A DNA stretch of 22,839 bases, taken from a virus. Shown in pieces: positions 13,222 through 21,595 of the stretch. The stretch's first letter is position 1. Each line of letters begins with the position of its first letter. The stretch lies in IMG/VR virus record IMGVR_UViG_3300032309_001751, positions 1-22,839 of that record, one strand, 5' to 3'. The position numbers and the translations under genes were made by a program. The notes under the pieces were generated by a model. The model searched no databases and had not been told where the DNA came from. It saw only the letters and a list, made by a program, of their open reading frames with translations.

Positions 13222-15483
13222 TTATTCGTTTGGTGAGTCAATCTTGGTTAGCGTGGAGAACTTGTGTCCAACTCTCACATCTGTCGGAGTGGACTCGGAT
13301 TGGTCCTTGCGATACACCCGAATAAGTGCTGCTGGGTCATCGGGAGTTCCAGTGATAGTGAAAGTACTGTCGGGGACATTTATCTTTCCGTCACGAATGA
13401 TTTGCTCAATCTTGCCAAACGCACTACCACCTGATGCTTGCCAAGAAACAAAGTCACCAGTCTTTAAGCCCTTTGGGTCTTCTCTCATTTCAGGATTCCA
13501 ACCATCCTCTTCAGGTTCGGCAGGCATTGCAGGTTCTTCTGATTCAGGACTCATCTGCTCTAAGACTTCGTGCATGGCATCAAGCAAGACTTTCATTCCA
13601 GCAATCAACTCAGGAAGCGACATCGTTTCTTCGCTATCCATTTCGCCTTCCCAAGCGTCACAGAAATAAGTCTCTGCTACTGGCTCATCCCAATAGTCAC
13701 AGAAGCCATTGCCATAGTAAGAACAGTTCGCACAGTTCTGTCCAGTCGGAACATCCTCAGATGATGCAGGGCGATAGTTATCGGGTAAGGCTCGGATGCT
13801 CATATTCTTTTCAACCTTAGCACTGCCCACAATCTTTCTTGACCAAGAAAATCCTGCGTCACCACCCCATAACGCCCAAGCAATACGACCAGCAGAAGGG
13901 AAGCCTTCTTCGCCAGGACTAAACCCTTCAGCCTGTTTATCAACTTCGTGACGCGAGAAGAACGAGTACACGCGCTTGACTGTTTCTAGTGGGAAGTTGG
14001 AATCGTTGATGATGTCTCTTGCTCGGGCTACTCCAATTGCAGTTCCACCGCGACCAAACTCTTTACGCCAAGCCAAACCTTTGCGGGCTTCTTCTTTCAT
14101 TCCGTCTGTCGGTTTGTAAGTTTGTGCGCGGAAACTTAACCCGCGCTTAACTTGCTTGCCATCAGTAAGAACTTTGCCACTAGGGAATATTCCATTTACT
14201 GCTATTCCACCATCGGCTAGGTCGGTTGTGAATTTCTGTACATGGCTTTTAACTATCCAATAATCTTTGCTCATCGCTCGTAAAGACCTTCCTAAAATTG
14301 CTGCATCGGGGCGCAGACCTTGGTCAATAAGGTCCACATATAAACGAACTCTGTCTCCAATGACTTCTCGATTCATAACCCTAAAGGTTGCTCCAGGCGG
14401 AAGTACTACTTCGTCTTCCCCTTTATGCGATGACCATTTACGGATTGACCTTCCCTTAGAACCTGCTGGAACTCTTATTCTCATTTCAACACTGCCGTAA
14501 CTACTAAAGACTCCGTTGCGCGTAGATGCACTAATAAACGCTGGGTCGTATACTTCATCGCCAACTTGGAGCAACTTGGTTAGGTTTGCATCGTTGATGT
14601 TTCGGACAAGAGCCACCTCATCTTTAATTATGCACTTATTCAGATACTCTGATGCTTCGTTAATATTGCGTTTGCTAAATCCATCAGGGATATCTACTAA
14701 CCCGTTTTTTTCTCGTAATTGTATGTTCATGTCACGGAAACTTGAATTGGAATAGTTTTTTAGCGCACCTTTTTGTTGCTCGGTTATTGGCTTACCCTTT
14801 CCAATAAGGTCGTGCTTTTTAACATTAGTCATCCCCCCAAATTCACCTGGCTTTCTGCCGTAAATGTCAAGAGTCTGTTTTTCCCACAGTGAGCCAACCC
14901 GTTTAACAAACTGTTCAGACTCAACGGCAGTTGGGTTAGTGGGTATCAGTCGGGTTGGTTTGACACCTGTAAGAACTTTTGATGGTTTCGCAGGGATGTT
15001 TCCCGTAGTTGGCATCTGCGCTTTAACCGATGCAGGAATTGGATTAACTATCGCCTTTGGTGCAGTAGGTACTTGACCAGTAATCGGGCTCTTAAGTTTT
15101 GGTGGCACTTTGCCCGTTGCAAGATATTTTGTGTCAGCCGATACATCGGTTAATGGTTTGTATGGCATCGGGATTCCGTTTATTTTGCCGTTTAGTGCTA
15201 CTTGTCCTTTGCCGTTTCCGTTGTTATTCCACTCAGGATTCTTAAATATGTTTCCAGTCTTTTTAGATTGGATGTATTCCGCGTGAGGATTAAAGCCTTT
15301 GCTAGTTACATTCTTTGGGGCTGGCTTCATTTTTGAGCCAGGTAGGTCGCCCTTTTTGTAGCTGTAATTGGCTTTGACTACTGATGCTGGTTGTGCTTTA
15401 GCACCTGTGGTGTCGTACTTACCTTCTTTGTCGCGTGGCTGATTGTCTGCTTCGCGGTGTTCAACCAATCCGAATACAAACAC
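13222..15483 (-). CDS. Composite head-module protein with ADP-ribosyltransferase domain
   Basis: 753 residues from GTG 15483. Residues 1-185 are low-complexity, Pro/Lys-rich. Residues about 190-385 fit an R-S-E class ADP-ribosyltransferase (VIP2/exoenzyme type): ITEQQKGALKNYSNSSFRDM, Arg294 in ALVRNI, FISAST (317-321), and the E-x-E motif EDEVVLPPG with Glu356 and Glu358. Residues 468-550 carry GLAWRKEFGRGGTAIGVARA and PSAGRIAWALWGGDAG, a block found in several phage head-associated proteins. Cys584, 587, 595 and 608 (CANC, FCDYW, YFCDAW) could bind a metal. Residues 672-745 (GDFVSWQASGGSAFGKI, VGHKFSTLTKI) resemble the Tudor-like end of XkdF-type proteins. Lying between portal and protease, it is probably packed in the head and could be injected with the DNA, as T4 Alt is. 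The target protein is unknown; NAD use is inferred from motifs. Confidence 0.8.
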   Translation of the reverse strand: MFVFGLVEHREADNQPRDKEGKYDTTGAKAQPASVVKANYSYKKGDLPGSKMKPAPKNVTSKGFNPHAEYIQSKKTGNIFKNPEWNNNGNGKGQVALNGKINGIPMPYKPLTDVSADTKYLATGKVPPKLKSPITGQVPTAPKAIVNPIPASVKAQMPTTGNIPAKPSKVLTGVKPTRLIPTNPTAVESEQFVKRVGSLWEKQTLDIYGRKPGEFGGMTNVKKHDLIGKGKPITEQQKGALKNYSNSSFRDMNIQLREKNGLVDIPDGFSKRNINEASEYLNKCIIKDEVALVRNINDANLTKLLQVGDEVYDPAFISASTRNGVFSSYGSVEMRIRVPAGSKGRSIRKWSSHKGEDEVVLPPGATFRVMNREVIGDRVRLYVDLIDQGLRPDAAILGRSLRAMSKDYWIVKSHVQKFTTDLADGGIAVNGIFPSGKVLTDGKQVKRGLSFRAQTYKPTDGMKEEARKGLAWRKEFGRGGTAIGVARARDIINDSNFPLETVKRVYSFFSRHEVDKQAEGFSPGEEGFPSAGRIAWALWGGDAGFSWSRKIVGSAKVEKNMSIRALPDNYRPASSEDVPTGQNCANCSYYGNGFCDYWDEPVAETYFCDAWEGEMDSEETMSLPELIAGMKVLLDAMHEVLEQMSPESEEPAMPAEPEEDGWNPEMREDPKGLKTGDFVSWQASGGSAFGKIEQIIRDGKINVPDSTFTITGTPDDPAALIRVYRKDQSESTPTDVRVGHKFSTLTKIDSPNE

Positions 15484-15485
15484 GA

Positions 15486-15740
15486 CTAATCCGCATCAGG
15501 TGTTAGTACGCGAACATTCGTAGTGCCTGTGTTGGTGATGCCATAAAGAGATTCTCCAAACGGAACTTGGATAGTTATGGTTTGGTTGTTGGGGAGATGC
15601 AATCCACTAGATGTTGTCACTGCGCTATCACCAAGATAAGTGCTTCCGCTTGTTGAGTGGAGATAAATAGTGCGCGGTTGATTATCTCCCGCGATAAGCA
15701 AGGTTGCGGTTGTCGTTACTGTGACTGCTACTGATTTCAT
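15486..15740 (-). CDS. Small beta-rich structural protein, unknown function
   Basis: 84 residues, rich in Thr and Ser, without Cys. The pattern (VAVTVTTTATLLIAGDNQPR, IYLHSTSGSTYLGDSAVTTS, GLHLPNNQTITIQVPFGESL, then YGITNTGTTNVRVLT) predicts a compact beta sandwich. I recognise the 'YLGDSAVTTS.G..L' turn from small virion proteins near portal and fibre genes in several phages, without an established function. It could be a head-decoration or fibre protein. The gene fits between portal and the composite protein with 2-base gaps on each side, implying coupled translation with both. Confidence 0.7.
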   Translation of the reverse strand: MKSVAVTVTTTATLLIAGDNQPRTIYLHSTSGSTYLGDSAVTTSSGLHLPNNQTITIQVPFGESLYGITNTGTTNVRVLTPDAD

Positions 15741-15742
15741 GA

Positions 15743-16903
15743 TTATGCCTCTGGTGGAACTCGGTCTTTGCCAATGACAGGTGTAGCGCTTGGTGCTACG
15801 AAGTTATCTCCGCCTTCATACGGTTCCATCTGTTCCGATTCACGCGCTTCGTTTGGTGACAAAGTTCCCGAAAGGATTTGGATTTGCTGTGCCTGAACAC
15901 GGGTGAGCAAGTCTGCTCGCTGGAACTCGTTTGCATCAAAGCGAACAATGATTGGGTACGGGAACATTTCCGATACCGCATCTTCAATTCGGCGCATCCA
16001 AGGCATAAGCGTGTGGCGCACAAAGTTCACGCCAGCAGATTCAATGTTTTGATATGTCTGACTGTCTCCGCCTGTGCCAAGCATTAGGTGTAACGGGATT
16101 CGGTATGCTCGCGAGATATCACGGACTATAGAGTCACGGTGTTGCATGGTATCCATGTCGGAAGCCGATGCTGTAATTGGTCGCCACTTTAAGCCACCAG
16201 TAAGCACTGCAGGCCTGCGCCGTTTCCAGTGAGCCTCTTCCCAACTGTCGCGAACAATCTTTGCTTGCTCGGGTGTAATCTGTCCGTCTGTTTCTAGTAC
16301 TGACGATGGGGTTGCACCGTCACCGTAAAAGCCTGCAAGGAATCGGTCAATGGCAATCATCGTTCCAATGGTGTTACGCAAAGACTCAAGTGGGCTGATA
16401 CCGCGCACTTGTCCAGGCATCATGAGCCAGTTAATTTGGTGTATCTCTGCGGAAGTGAACCTTTGTTTGTTTACTTCGTATTCAATCTTGTCGTCAATGA
16501 CATGGATTCGGACTTTGTCGGGATGAAGGTTTCGCATTTCAAGCGGGAAACCGTTTTTGTCTTTTGGTGCATAAATGAAAGCGACACCATGAACGGCGAG
16601 TGATGCAACTGTCTGATGAACGAACTCAAAGATGAGTTGATTGTCGTTTGGTCGCACTAAAACGGATGGTTTTGTAGCAAGTTCTAGCCGTGTTGGGCGT
16701 TCGCGATACATGTTTAGTGGCATGGTTGCAATGGAATCTGACAGCAAAGTGACAGCAGCAACTACCGCAGAGGTGGTGAAAGCAGTGTGTTCGTTAACAA
16801 GTTCGCCTGAATAGTTGGCAAATTGTGGTCGTGCGGTTATCTGATTCGGGTCAATCGCAAGCGGGAGTGCGCGTTCTTCTACGGTTTTTCTCCAAATTGC
16901 CAT
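15743..16903 (-). CDS. Portal protein (HK97 family)
   Basis: 386 residues. Phage_portal family features: an N-terminal AFTTSAVVAAVTLLSDSIAT with a following P-L-N-MYRE strand, VRPNDNQLIFEFVHQTVASL, LHPDKVRIHVIDDKIEYEVN, GISPLESLRNTIGTMIAIDR, FLAGFYGDGATPSSVLETDG, and a C-terminal AYRIPLHLMLG followed by TYQNIESAGVNFVRHTLMPW. It forms the dodecameric channel at the head vertex and docks the terminase. ATG 16903 overlaps the TAA of the small membrane gene (TAATG). The C-terminus (MEPYEGGDNFVAPSATPVIG) is a usual ending of this family. Confidence 0.95.
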   Translation of the reverse strand: MAIWRKTVEERALPLAIDPNQITARPQFANYSGELVNEHTAFTTSAVVAAVTLLSDSIATMPLNMYRERPTRLELATKPSVLVRPNDNQLIFEFVHQTVASLAVHGVAFIYAPKDKNGFPLEMRNLHPDKVRIHVIDDKIEYEVNKQRFTSAEIHQINWLMMPGQVRGISPLESLRNTIGTMIAIDRFLAGFYGDGATPSSVLETDGQITPEQAKIVRDSWEEAHWKRRRPAVLTGGLKWRPITASASDMDTMQHRDSIVRDISRAYRIPLHLMLGTGGDSQTYQNIESAGVNFVRHTLMPWMRRIEDAVSEMFPYPIIVRFDANEFQRADLLTRVQAQQIQILSGTLSPNEARESEQMEPYEGGDNFVAPSATPVIGKDRVPPEA

Positions 16904-17046
16904 TACTTAGTTCCCATTTCAACAGCGAGAATGATGAGTGCGCCAGCCAACATGATGCCTGCAGGCTTAAGCATCAAGAACGCGCCGTATGCAAAAATCA
17001 CTCCACCAATTACCTCAACTGCTATCGCTATGTTTTTCTTTATCAT
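16903..17046 (-). CDS. 47-residue two-helix membrane protein
   Basis: The start is ATG 17046, which overlaps the terminase stop as ATGA, with GGGAG five bases upstream: a strong ribosome site. The protein has a short basic N-terminus (MIKK), a hydrophobic segment at about residues 5-23, a turn LKPAG and a second hydrophobic segment at about 29-43, ending EMGTK. The size and hairpin topology are like small holins or other phage membrane peptides, but position between terminase and portal is not a usual lysis site. It could be a membrane anchor for packaging, a superinfection or membrane-interacting factor, or a holin-like protein. Function unassigned. It is too short for many gene callers in its true form. 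Confidence 0.7.
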   Translation of the reverse strand: MIKKNIAIAVEVIGGVIFAYGAFLMLKPAGIMLAGALIILAVEMGTK

Positions 17047-18518
17047 GGCATCTCCCAAATATCTACAATCTGAATAGTACCTTGTTCTTCTGCTCGGCGT
17101 GTTGCTCTGTCTACTGCCATAACCATTGCAATGCAAGCGTCAATCTTTCGTTTTGATTTGCCTTTTGATAAACGCCACCCCTGGTCAGTCATTCTTTGGG
17201 CAGCACTAAGAACTTGGTCAGTGAAGTTAGGCGAACCATCGTGTGCAATCCTTCCGTTAATAATCATCTCGTAGGTGTGACCACAAGCGGGAATCATGCG
17301 ACTACCTGTTTGCGGAAACTCAACCATCGGAAGGGCATCATCGGCTAAGACTTCGGCAGAACGCTGGAAGTATGCAGGGTCGTAAGCGATTTCAATGACA
17401 TTTAGGTTGCGATGAAGGTCGCGTAGGTACACCTCAATCTCTTGAACATCTACTCCCGTGTCCTTTGGGAACCAAATCTTGTGCTGTAAAACAATGGTGT
17501 CACCCTGCACTTGGGCTATGACGACAGCGATTGAGTCGTGCTTTAGTGCCATGTCCACACCAACGAAGCATTCATCGGTTGTGTTAATCGTCTTATCTGA
17601 TACTAGTTTCTCCCATGACCCAGCCGGCAACCAACTTTCTTCTACTCGCACCCACTGGTTAAGACGGAATCTACGAAACGCTGCTTCAGTGCTTTGCATA
17701 CTTGACGATTCCATGTCCTCTTCGCTTAGCAATCCTTCAGCCAAGTTGGGGTTTGATGCACGCCATTGTTTTCTGTCGTTTAGTTTGCAGTCTGCTTCTG
17801 CTTCCCACCAAAAGAATCCAAACGCATCATCCTTTGTTTCTCCTGACGCACAAGACTTTCCGTAGTCATACAAGCGACCGCAAGTTGTGTCCTTGTCATA
17901 GCCAGCAGTGGTAATCGCAACTACGAGTGGGTCTAATCGTGCTCCCGAACCAAGCGTCAACTGGTCCCATAGGTCTTCGTTCGGTTGTACCCAAAGTTCG
18001 TCAAATATAACCATGCTTGGGTTGAGCCCTGCCTGTCGTTTCGCGTCTGCAGATACAACTCGGTAAACGGCTGAGAACGCGGGAACTTCGATTGCATCGC
18101 GATACACCTTGCAGGTTTGAGATAGGAAGGGCGATTGCACGACCTGTTGTTTTGCTTCATTAAATACAATCCTTGCTTGTCGTCTGTCGCCAGCCGCTGA
18201 ATAAACTTCTGCACCCGCTTCACCTGCAAGCATTCCGTATAGGGCAAGCGATGAGCCCATGAGTGACTTGCCTTGTTTACGCGGTAGTCCGATAAGGGCT
18301 CGGCGGTATCGCAAACGCCCGTTATCTTTTCGCCGTTCAAGTAGTGCTGTAAGAAGCCACTTCTGCCAATCGGTAAAGACAAGAGGTTCTCCTGCTTTTA
18401 CGCCTTTAGTTAGCGAAAGGAATCGCTCGGCAAAATCGTTTAGGTCGGGTCCGTCACTTAGCGCAGTTTTTGGGGCTGTGTAGAAAGTTGGTTTCCATTT
18501 TGCTTTAGGAACTAGCAC
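17043..18518 (-). CDS. terL: Terminase large subunit
   Basis: 491 residues from GTG 18518; a TTG at 18530 is the only alternative nearby and it has the AAGG sequence directly against it, so GTG is preferred. ATPase domain: IGLPRKQGKS (Walker A, about residues 76-85), MVIFDELW (Walker B, about 169-176), and VAITTAGYDKDT, the coupling motif. Nuclease domain: FVGVDMALKHDSIAVV with an acidic Asp, IAYDPAYFQ, and a C-terminal KRKIDACIAMVMAVDRA acidic motif, all in RNase H-like order. It packages DNA into the head and cuts it. It overlaps the small subunit gene by 14 bases and the membrane gene by 4 bases (ATGA). Confidence 0.94.
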   Translation of the reverse strand: MLVPKAKWKPTFYTAPKTALSDGPDLNDFAERFLSLTKGVKAGEPLVFTDWQKWLLTALLERRKDNGRLRYRRALIGLPRKQGKSLMGSSLALYGMLAGEAGAEVYSAAGDRRQARIVFNEAKQQVVQSPFLSQTCKVYRDAIEVPAFSAVYRVVSADAKRQAGLNPSMVIFDELWVQPNEDLWDQLTLGSGARLDPLVVAITTAGYDKDTTCGRLYDYGKSCASGETKDDAFGFFWWEAEADCKLNDRKQWRASNPNLAEGLLSEEDMESSSMQSTEAAFRRFRLNQWVRVEESWLPAGSWEKLVSDKTINTTDECFVGVDMALKHDSIAVVIAQVQGDTIVLQHKIWFPKDTGVDVQEIEVYLRDLHRNLNVIEIAYDPAYFQRSAEVLADDALPMVEFPQTGSRMIPACGHTYEMIINGRIAHDGSPNFTDQVLSAAQRMTDQGWRLSKGKSKRKIDACIAMVMAVDRATRRAEEQGTIQIVDIWEMP

Positions 18519-18984
18519 GGCGAGTAGCAACCTTGCTACGGAACGCTTCTAATTCATTCATAGGTGCTGAGTTCCCACCAAGTCTTGCCCTGTCCGTAGG
18601 GGTAAAACCAAGTGAACCTAAGTTCTGTGTTATTAGTTTTTCTAATGCGCGTAGTGATGCGCGGTCACGCCAATCGCCACCGTTAAGTAAACGCAGTCTT
18701 AACATCGCTCGTTCGTCTGTTTGTTCGCAGATAATCATGACCATTTCACCATCTGTTTCGTACTTCAACCATCCTGCACCGCTAGCCCAAATGTCATTCC
18801 AAAGTTTCTGACCTGGACCCATGCTTCCGTTTTCGGTATGGATGAGAAAGCGATGCGGTTCAGGCTTAAATCCTGTTGCCGATATTGGTTCAACGATTGC
18901 GAGTTTCGGTATAGCTCTTTTGCCTGGATTACCAATCCGAACTTTTTGCTCGATTGGCTTTGGTTTGCGACCTCGTGTAGCCAT
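18505..18984 (-). CDS. terS: Terminase small subunit (P27 family)
   Basis: 159 residues. The N-terminus MATRGRKPKPIEQK is the usual basic start of P27-type small terminases, followed by RIGNPGKRAIP and by a helical region (SMGPGQKLWNDIWASGAGWL, GEMVMIICEQTDERAMLRLR, RALEKLITQNLGSLGFTPTD) and RARLG. The protein recognises the packaging site and feeds DNA to the large subunit. The ATG at 18984 overlaps the TAA of the HNH gene by one base. It is followed by the large subunit. Location and sequence agree, so the call is confident though the DNA site is not known. Confidence 0.92.
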   Translation of the reverse strand: MATRGRKPKPIEQKVRIGNPGKRAIPKLAIVEPISATGFKPEPHRFLIHTENGSMGPGQKLWNDIWASGAGWLKYETDGEMVMIICEQTDERAMLRLRLLNGGDWRDRASLRALEKLITQNLGSLGFTPTDRARLGGNSAPMNELEAFRSKVATRRASS

Positions 18985-19307
18985 TACTGATTCACCCGAT
19001 TCCCTCTGCGACTATTGCAAGAACGATGGGCGGGTAGTAACAAACTCTCGGGGTCTGCAGGAACGATGTGGTCAGCAGTCCAAGGGTCATGGTCGCGTGG
19101 TCCACCGCCACAAATCCAACATTGACTTGCGTTTTCACGAACTTGTTTTGCCCTTCGTTGATATGAACCTTTGTAATGCGGTCTTTCTTTCTTAGGTCGC
19201 AGGCTAGCCCTACGCGATAAGGACAGTTGGTGTTTTGCTTCGCACGGAACGCACCGAGTACCAGTCCCCAAGTTCCCGCACCATAGACACGGTCTTTGGA
19301 TTGGCAT
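18984..19307 (-). CDS. HNH endonuclease next to the terminase
   Basis: 107 residues from ATG 19307, which forms a TAATG overlap with the cupin stop; longer upstream starts would lie within that gene. Residues 7-22 form a CLWC...CVPC zinc-ribbon-like element; residues 63-66 CWIC and 97 (SCNSRR) give the metal-bound ends of the HNH domain, with WTADHIVP (77-83, His80) and H94/N98 as the HNH triad positions. HNH nucleases beside terminase genes, such as HK97 gp74, stimulate terminase cutting at cos sites. That is the likely role here. Start choice rests on the coupling pattern repeated in this region. Confidence 0.88.
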   Translation of the reverse strand: MPIQRPCLWCGNLGTGTRCVPCEAKHQLSLSRRASLRPKKERPHYKGSYQRRAKQVRENASQCWICGGGPRDHDPWTADHIVPADPESLLLPAHRSCNSRRGNRVNQ

Positions 19308-19858
19308 TACTTCATGCGTGTTGGAGCGTGAACACATCCAAGTTCTGCTAGTTGTTCTAACTGACCTGACACTCCGCACAATCCACATTCAACTGTTCCG
19401 AGTTCGGATGCGATGGATGCGTAATCCACTAACTTCATGCGCTCAGGGTCAGAAGGCTTTTTGTGACGGTATCCAACAGCGAGAATGTGGTGTTCGTCAA
19501 TCGCTCCAACTGCGTGAGGGTGTTCTCCTGGCACGAAGTAAACCTGACCTGCTTTTGTTGGGTAAACCTTGTTATTTACAGTCATTGTCCCGCGACCACT
19601 AATGATGATTAGAAGATGATGGCCTGGGTGAGTGTGTGGTGGAAAGCCTGCGCCTGCAGGAACACTGATGTGGTCCACTCCGAGCCCGTGAGATGAAACT
19701 AAGTCCCATGCTGTTGCATCGGTGTTGTGCATATGCACTGGACCTTCGCCGAGTAGTGGTGAGATGCTTCCATCTTCATTCACATTCGCCCATGTCGCGA
19801 TGATGAGTTCACCGTTTTCATCAAGCCAATCGGAATCTCCACCAATCAAAGTTGTCAT
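19307..19858 (-). CDS. Cupin-domain protein with C-terminal Cys pair
   Basis: 183 residues from ATG 19858, four-base ATGA overlap with the upstream ParB-like gene. Cupin motif 1: GFPPHTHPGHHLLIIISGRG (71-90), with His75, His77 and His80/81; motif 2: GQVYFVPGEHPHAVGA, with His113/115. These would hold a divalent metal in a beta barrel. The C-terminus has CGLCG (158-162) and CVH (175-177), possibly a small metal site, seen in no standard cupin that I recall. Cupins range from dioxygenases to isomerases and sugar-binding regulators, so the substrate is not predictable. Its place within the ParB and PP-loop cassette suggests a shared small-molecule or nucleic-acid modification role, which is inference. 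Confidence 0.8.
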   Translation of the reverse strand: MTTLIGGDSDWLDENGELIIATWANVNEDGSISPLLGEGPVHMHNTDATAWDLVSSHGLGVDHISVPAGAGFPPHTHPGHHLLIIISGRGTMTVNNKVYPTKAGQVYFVPGEHPHAVGAIDEHHILAVGYRHKKPSDPERMKLVDYASIASELGTVECGLCGVSGQLEQLAELGCVHAPTRMK

Positions 19859-20382
19859 TTCTTTTTCGCTTTCTCTTTCACTACTGGGACCCAAGCCTGT
19901 TTGAAGTCTTCTGTCCCGCCTCGTTCAACCATGCTACCTCTATCAAGCATCCTAATTACTTCTTCTCGTTCCATGCCGAGTCGCTTCTTCAAATCATCAG
20001 GGTCAATGTCCATGTCGCGCACTAATTCATTCACGATGTCTGCCATTGAAAGCACATAATGATTTCCGCGAGCGCGATTATGTCGGATAGTTGCCATGCG
20101 TTGTTGTGCTGGGTCAATTTCTGTGATGCGTACAACCGGTACGAGTCCGCCAGTTAATGCAAATACTTCAGGGTCGGCAGATGTGGACCAACGGTGGAAG
20201 CCATCAACGATTTCTCCATCAGGTCTTGCAACGATTGGTTGAGTCCATCCATCTTCCATGATGCTGACCTTAAGCAAATTCATTTCGGTCTTTGGCATCT
20301 TGTTCGGGTTGTAATCGTTTGCTTTAAGGGTGTTGCGGTCCACCCATTCAACTGTACTAATCGGCTGTTTTTTCAGGTCCAT
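19855..20382 (-). CDS. ParB/sulfiredoxin-fold protein, IbrB-like
   Basis: 175 residues from ATG 20382 with an AAGGAG ribosome site seven bases upstream; the upstream GTG would overlap the previous gene by 92 bases. ParB-fold core: STVEWVDRNTLKANDYNPNK (9-28), the conserved ILVAR-type strand (PIVARPDGEIVDGFHRWSTS, 49-68) with the D-G-F-H-R motif, then VPVVRITEID. A second conserved block TIRHNRARGNHYV (98-110) is typical of the IbrB partner of IbrA proteins. The C-terminus is Lys-rich. ParB-fold enzymes can be nucleases, NTPases, kinases or sulfiredoxins, so activity is open. The gene overlaps the PP-loop gene by 26 bases, supporting a functional pair. Confidence 0.82.
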   Translation of the reverse strand: MDLKKQPISTVEWVDRNTLKANDYNPNKMPKTEMNLLKVSIMEDGWTQPIVARPDGEIVDGFHRWSTSADPEVFALTGGLVPVVRITEIDPAQQRMATIRHNRARGNHYVLSMADIVNELVRDMDIDPDDLKKRLGMEREEVIRMLDRGSMVERGGTEDFKQAWVPVVKEKAKKK

Positions 20383-21595
20383 CTGATTGCTCCTTGGATA
20401 TAGCTTCTTTGTATTGGCGAACCATTGTGGTGCGTACTTTGCCTTCACCTGTTGTTAGTCGCGGTACTGCGCGTAACTTGAAGTCGCCTTTTTCTGCGAC
20501 CTTGTAAAGCAATCTCCAACCAACGCCAGTAACGGGATGCGGGCGAACGAGGATTGGGTCAGTGGTCTTTTTGTAGTGACGCTCAATGAAGTGCAGGATG
20601 TGATTAGTGACCCAACGCTTTTGTTCGTCAGGATATTTCTCTAGCACTGACATGATTCGCATTTCCCACGATTCGTTTTCGGCTAAATCGCTTTCGTTAA
20701 TCGCACCCTGACCTGCTCCATACAATGCGCCTCTTGCGTATCGCGCCGCTGTGCTTGCTCCTGGTACGCGGTCAGCCATTTTGTCCCACACATCGGGGAA
20801 GCATTCCTTAAACATCCAAAGAGATTGCATTGGTTGCTCGCCGTATGGTGGCGCGATTCGCTGTAAGTGATGCCCAATGCCCGCTAGTTCCATCAAATCG
20901 TATGCACGGTTGTAGTCCCACCCGAATACTTTTGGAGCCCGCCAAACATCTTTGGTGGACCAATCGTAAATCGGATACACCAACGCTTGACCTTTGCCTT
21001 GGTCCATGATGAAGTTGTCAGCGATTTTGCGAGTGACTGCTTGCCTTCTGCGTACTGATTCGTCTGCGCGAATACCCATGATGAAGCAAACGCTTCCATA
21101 TTTTCTCGCTGGATAAAGGATTGGGTTAGAACCTGCAATACCGATGCGCGATTCAACTGGTTCGCATGGCATCTCGGGAACATCTTTCCAACACTTGCCT
21201 TCAGGTGGAAGTGGTCGTACCCATAAGTGTTCTGCTTCGGGAGCCCACGGATACCACATCGTAGATTCTGATGAGCAACTGTTTCGGTGCGCGATAGGCA
21301 GACAGAGCCAGTCAAAATCTATGTCTTCTGTTTGAGAAACTCGGCGAACATACTCTTCGGTTTCGTATGGGATTGCCTCTTCGTCAAAGTGCATTACATG
21401 AAGTCGGCGACCACGCTTCCTTGCTTCAGCCAACGCAAGATTTAAACAAACTGTGCTGTCTTTGCCACCACTAAACGAAACGATTGGATGGTCAAATAAA
21501 TCAAATGCTCGTGCAACTCTTTCTTGCGCCATCTCCAACACATTCTTGTCAATGTGTTCTGCCTTAAGAATTACCCGATTTGGATTTGTCGCCAT
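20357..21595 (-). CDS. PAPS-reductase/PP-loop family protein, IbrA-like
   Basis: 412 residues. The N-terminal adenine nucleotide alpha hydrolase fold has the PP-loop SFSGGKDSTVC (40-50), VMHFDEEAI (67-75), an acceptor-side cluster with Cys98 and Cys107, IMGIRADESVRRR (172-184) and LVYPIYDWSTKDVW (205-218). The latter two blocks match the PAPS reductase/DndC superfamily. The length and C-terminal region match the IbrA/DUF3440 type seen in E. coli and phages, always next to a ParB-like IbrB. Canonical enzymes reduce PAPS or activate a substrate with ATP for sulfur transfer. The substrate here is unknown; DNA or tRNA thiolation or another adenylation is possible. It overlaps both ParB genes (25 and 26 bases). 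Confidence 0.85.
   Translation of the reverse strand: MATNPNRVILKAEHIDKNVLEMAQERVARAFDLFDHPIVSFSGGKDSTVCLNLALAEARKRGRRLHVMHFDEEAIPYETEEYVRRVSQTEDIDFDWLCLPIAHRNSCSSESTMWYPWAPEAEHLWVRPLPPEGKCWKDVPEMPCEPVESRIGIAGSNPILYPARKYGSVCFIMGIRADESVRRRQAVTRKIADNFIMDQGKGQALVYPIYDWSTKDVWRAPKVFGWDYNRAYDLMELAGIGHHLQRIAPPYGEQPMQSLWMFKECFPDVWDKMADRVPGASTAARYARGALYGAGQGAINESDLAENESWEMRIMSVLEKYPDEQKRWVTNHILHFIERHYKKTTDPILVRPHPVTGVGWRLLYKVAEKGDFKLRAVPRLTTGEGKVRTTMVRQYKEAISKEQSDGPEKTAD

Noticed and set aside
13222-15483. Mu gpF-like minor head domain in the composite protein
   Set aside because: The region before the transferase lacks the usual gpF helical pattern; only the ADP-ribosyltransferase and later domains are supported.
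10233-15488. General recoding of TAG as a sense codon in this phage
   Set aside because: Several good genes (connector, tape measure, GT extension, the 84-residue protein) end in TAG right before the next start, so TAG works as a stop.
19308-19388. Longer HNH reading frame starting at 19388
   Set aside because: The extra 27 residues are Arg/Ser/Thr-rich and lie inside the cupin gene; ATG 19307 forms the TAATG overlap repeated at neighbouring junctions.
20383-20448. Longer N-terminus of the second ParB-like protein from a GTG at 20448
   Set aside because: It would overlap the PP-loop gene by 92 bases, while ATG 20382 has a strong AAGGAG site.
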